Below are positions 6,802-8,180 of a DNA stretch of 8,180 nt, piece after piece (position 1 is the first letter of the stretch; the number at the start of each line of letters is the position of its first letter). The position numbers were made by a program, and so were the translations under genes. The notes below the pieces were generated by a model that was not told the origin of the DNA, did no database searches, and saw nothing but the letters and a program-made list of their open reading frames with translations. Origin of the DNA: Euryarchaeota archaeon UBA346 (GTDB lineage Archaea; Thermoplasmatota; E2; DHVEG-1); NCBI GenBank assembly GCA_002496355.1, contig DAJP01000012.1, positions 1-8,180 of the forward strand, written 5' to 3'.

Positions 6802-8121
6802 ATGAAGATTTTGCTTGTTTTCCCCCGCATAGAACATGGAGCGACCACCTATTCTGATAAAGGATCATGGAGCTCAATCCTATTTGGGTATCCTATCATT
6901 ACGTTACCGCATCTTGCAGGTATCACACCACGACAGCATACCGTGAAAATCGTTAACGAGAACTATGAGGAACTCGATTATAATGAACAAGCAGACCTCA
7001 TCGGAATCACAAGTTACACGATGACCGCACCACGAGTCTATGAGATTGCAGATGAGTTTCGCAGGCGAGGAAAAAAGGTAGTGCTTGGCGGGTATCATCC
7101 GACTGCGATGCCACAAGAAGCCATCCAACATGCAGATAGTGTAGTCCTTGGGGAAGCTGAGCTTACCTGGCCTGAGCTGATCCATGATATGGAGAAGGGG
7201 GTATTGAAACAATTCTATGGACCCAACCCTGATTTTGACATGGCTGCGATCCCGCCTATCAGACGGGACCTTATCCGTCAGAACCCTCTGATTGGAGCGG
7301 TACAATCAACGAGAGGATGCCCGAATCAGTGTGAATTTTGTGCTATCGCAAGTTTCTGTAAACATGAAGTGAAACAACGCCCGGTGAAAAACGTTGTTGA
7401 TGAAATCATGCAGATGCCAAATAGGATTTTTGTTATCCATGACCCGAGTCTGACAGTGAATCCGTCGTATTCACGGGAGCTTTTCAAAGAGCTCATCAGA
7501 CAGAAAGTGCACAAAGGATGGGTCTCGAACGGCAATTCGAATGTGCTTGGGAAAATCGATGATGAATTCCTTAATTTAGCAAAAAAATCCGGGTGTGTCG
7601 AGTGGTTCGTCGGATTCGAATCCGTCAGCCAGGACTCATTAAACGGTATTAAAAAAACAGTCAATAAGGTTGAGGATTTTAAGAAAACGATTAAACGATT
7701 GCATAAACACGGGATGGCTGTCCAGGGTGGAATCATCTTTGGTTTCGACCAGGATACGCCGGACATCTTTGATTTGACTTTGGAGAAGATGTATGAATGG
7801 GAGTTGGATGCTGTTGAAATCAATATCCTGACGCCCTTTCCTGGGACACCGCTGTATGACAGACTGGAAAGCGAAGGTCGGATCATTAGTAAGGATTGGA
7901 AGCGGTACAATCAAGTCGATGTGGTGTTCAAACCCAAACACATGACCGAAAAAGAGCTCTTTGAAGGGACTTGCAAAGTAGCAAAAGAATTCTACAATGT
8001 GCCAAATGTTATCCATCGTGCCCTTCGGACATTCGCGATCGTTCGGAATCTGTCTTCGGTCTTACCTGCTGGAACGAATTATACGTTCCGAAGGTATTAC
8101 AAGAGAGATTTTCATTTCTGA
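6802..8121 (+). CDS. B12-binding radical SAM protein, HpnP/HpnJ-like architecture
   Basis: This 439-residue protein has an N-terminal cobalamin-binding-type domain (about 1-140; GITSYT at 68-73, LGGYHPT at 95-101, VLGEAE at 115-120). The usual DxHxxG ligand motif is not seen. A radical SAM core follows with RGCPNQCEFC at 171-180, where Cys173, Cys177 and Cys180 bind the 4Fe-4S cluster. Later segments are FVGFES (269-274), GGIIFGFDQDTP (309-320) and TPFPGTPLYDRLESEGR (344-360). The C-terminal region (about 365-439) resembles the DUF4070-type tail of hopanoid and other lipid-modifying enzymes. Such proteins methylate or join unactivated carbons using S-adenosylmethionine. The substrate is unknown; archaeal membrane lipids, for example ring formation in tetraethers, are one possibility and cofactor or peptide modification others. 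It has its own TATA-like box and a GGTGA 3 nt before the ATG. Family assignment is firm; function is not. Confidence 0.85.
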   Translation: MKILLVFPRIEHGATTYSDKGSWSSILFGYPIITLPHLAGITPRQHTVKIVNENYEELDYNEQADLIGITSYTMTAPRVYEIADEFRRRGKKVVLGGYHPTAMPQEAIQHADSVVLGEAELTWPELIHDMEKGVLKQFYGPNPDFDMAAIPPIRRDLIRQNPLIGAVQSTRGCPNQCEFCAIASFCKHEVKQRPVKNVVDEIMQMPNRIFVIHDPSLTVNPSYSRELFKELIRQKVHKGWVSNGNSNVLGKIDDEFLNLAKKSGCVEWFVGFESVSQDSLNGIKKTVNKVEDFKKTIKRLHKHGMAVQGGIIFGFDQDTPDIFDLTLEKMYEWELDAVEINILTPFPGTPLYDRLESEGRIISKDWKRYNQVDVVFKPKHMTEKELFEGTCKVAKEFYNVPNVIHRALRTFAIVRNLSSVLPAGTNYTFRRYYKRDFHF

Positions 8122-8135
8122 TCGACACTAGAGGA

Positions 8136-8180
8136 TTATTTTTTCAGTAATAGGAACGAATCAATGGTCCCGATGCCTTC
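8136..8180 (-). CDS. Possible C-terminal tail of a convergent gene (partial)
   Basis: Reading inward from the right edge on the minus strand, one frame is open for 14 codons and ends in Lys-Lys and a TAA at 8136-8138. It would be convergent with the radical SAM gene with a 14-nt gap, similar to the 2-nt convergent gap at 1325/1328. Fourteen codons are too few to identify a family or be sure it is coding. Confidence 0.25.
   Translation of the reverse strand, partial: EGIGTIDSFLLLKK
8139..8144 (+). terminator. T6 tract, possible terminator of the radical SAM gene
   Basis: Six consecutive T residues on the plus strand start 17 nt after the stop codon, within a wider T-rich run. Archaeal termination commonly occurs at such tracts without a hairpin. 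If the minus-strand tail at 8136-8180 is real, the tract lies within its last codons. Confidence 0.35.

Noticed and set aside
7326..7910. Minus-strand open frame of 194 codons inside the radical SAM gene
   Set aside because: It lies wholly within a gene with clear conserved motifs, and its translation shows no recognisable domain.
8164..8180. Start of a plus-strand gene at ATG 8164
   Set aside because: Only five full codons are visible and the AGGA upstream is weak. The convergent minus-strand tail is at least as likely.

Overview
The window looks archaeal. The evidence is a split aconitase-X pair of the archaeal modified-mevalonate type, TATA-like boxes roughly 45-50 nt or less upstream of starts, GGAGG/GGTGA ribosome sites, and ATGA stop/start overlaps. 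Base composition is moderate (mid-40s % GC by eye). A euryarchaeal or Thermoplasmatota-like lineage is plausible, but the sequence alone does not fix the phylum. There are no RNA genes, CRISPR arrays or insertion sequences.

Layout. (1) Positions 1-1325, + strand: the 3' part of the large subunit and all of the small subunit of an aconitase-X enzyme, most likely phosphomevalonate 5-phosphate dehydratase of isoprenoid synthesis. (2) Positions 1328-2620, - strand, convergent with (1): a membrane-anchored, probably extracytoplasmic protein with an AttH/CrtC-type lipocalin-like fold. (3) Positions 2621-2761: a divergent promoter region with two TATA-like boxes and a 12-bp perfect palindrome. (4) Positions 2762-6716, + strand: a tightly overlapping three-gene operon of an HD-domain phosphohydrolase, a SucC-like ATP-grasp subunit, and a 712-residue fusion of a SucD-like subunit to a citrate-synthase/citryl-CoA-lyase domain. 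(5) Positions 6802-8121, + strand: a B12-binding radical SAM protein with its own promoter. The last 60 bases hold a short T-tract and perhaps the tail of a convergent gene.

How the genes may work together. The SucC-like and SucD::lyase pair has every catalytic motif expected for ATP-dependent cleavage of citrate to acetyl-CoA and oxaloacetate. Its modules, however, resemble succinyl-CoA synthetase (or the separate citryl-CoA synthetase plus lyase of Hydrogenobacter) more than classical ATP-citrate lyase. Acetyl-CoA is the precursor of mevalonate, the aconitase-X pair acts in mevalonate use, and class-B-like radical SAM enzymes often modify lipids. The window may therefore group genes from acetyl-CoA supply to isoprenoid lipid synthesis. 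That theme is inference. The most unusual element is the ATP-citrate-lyase-like pair and its translationally coupled HD-domain partner.
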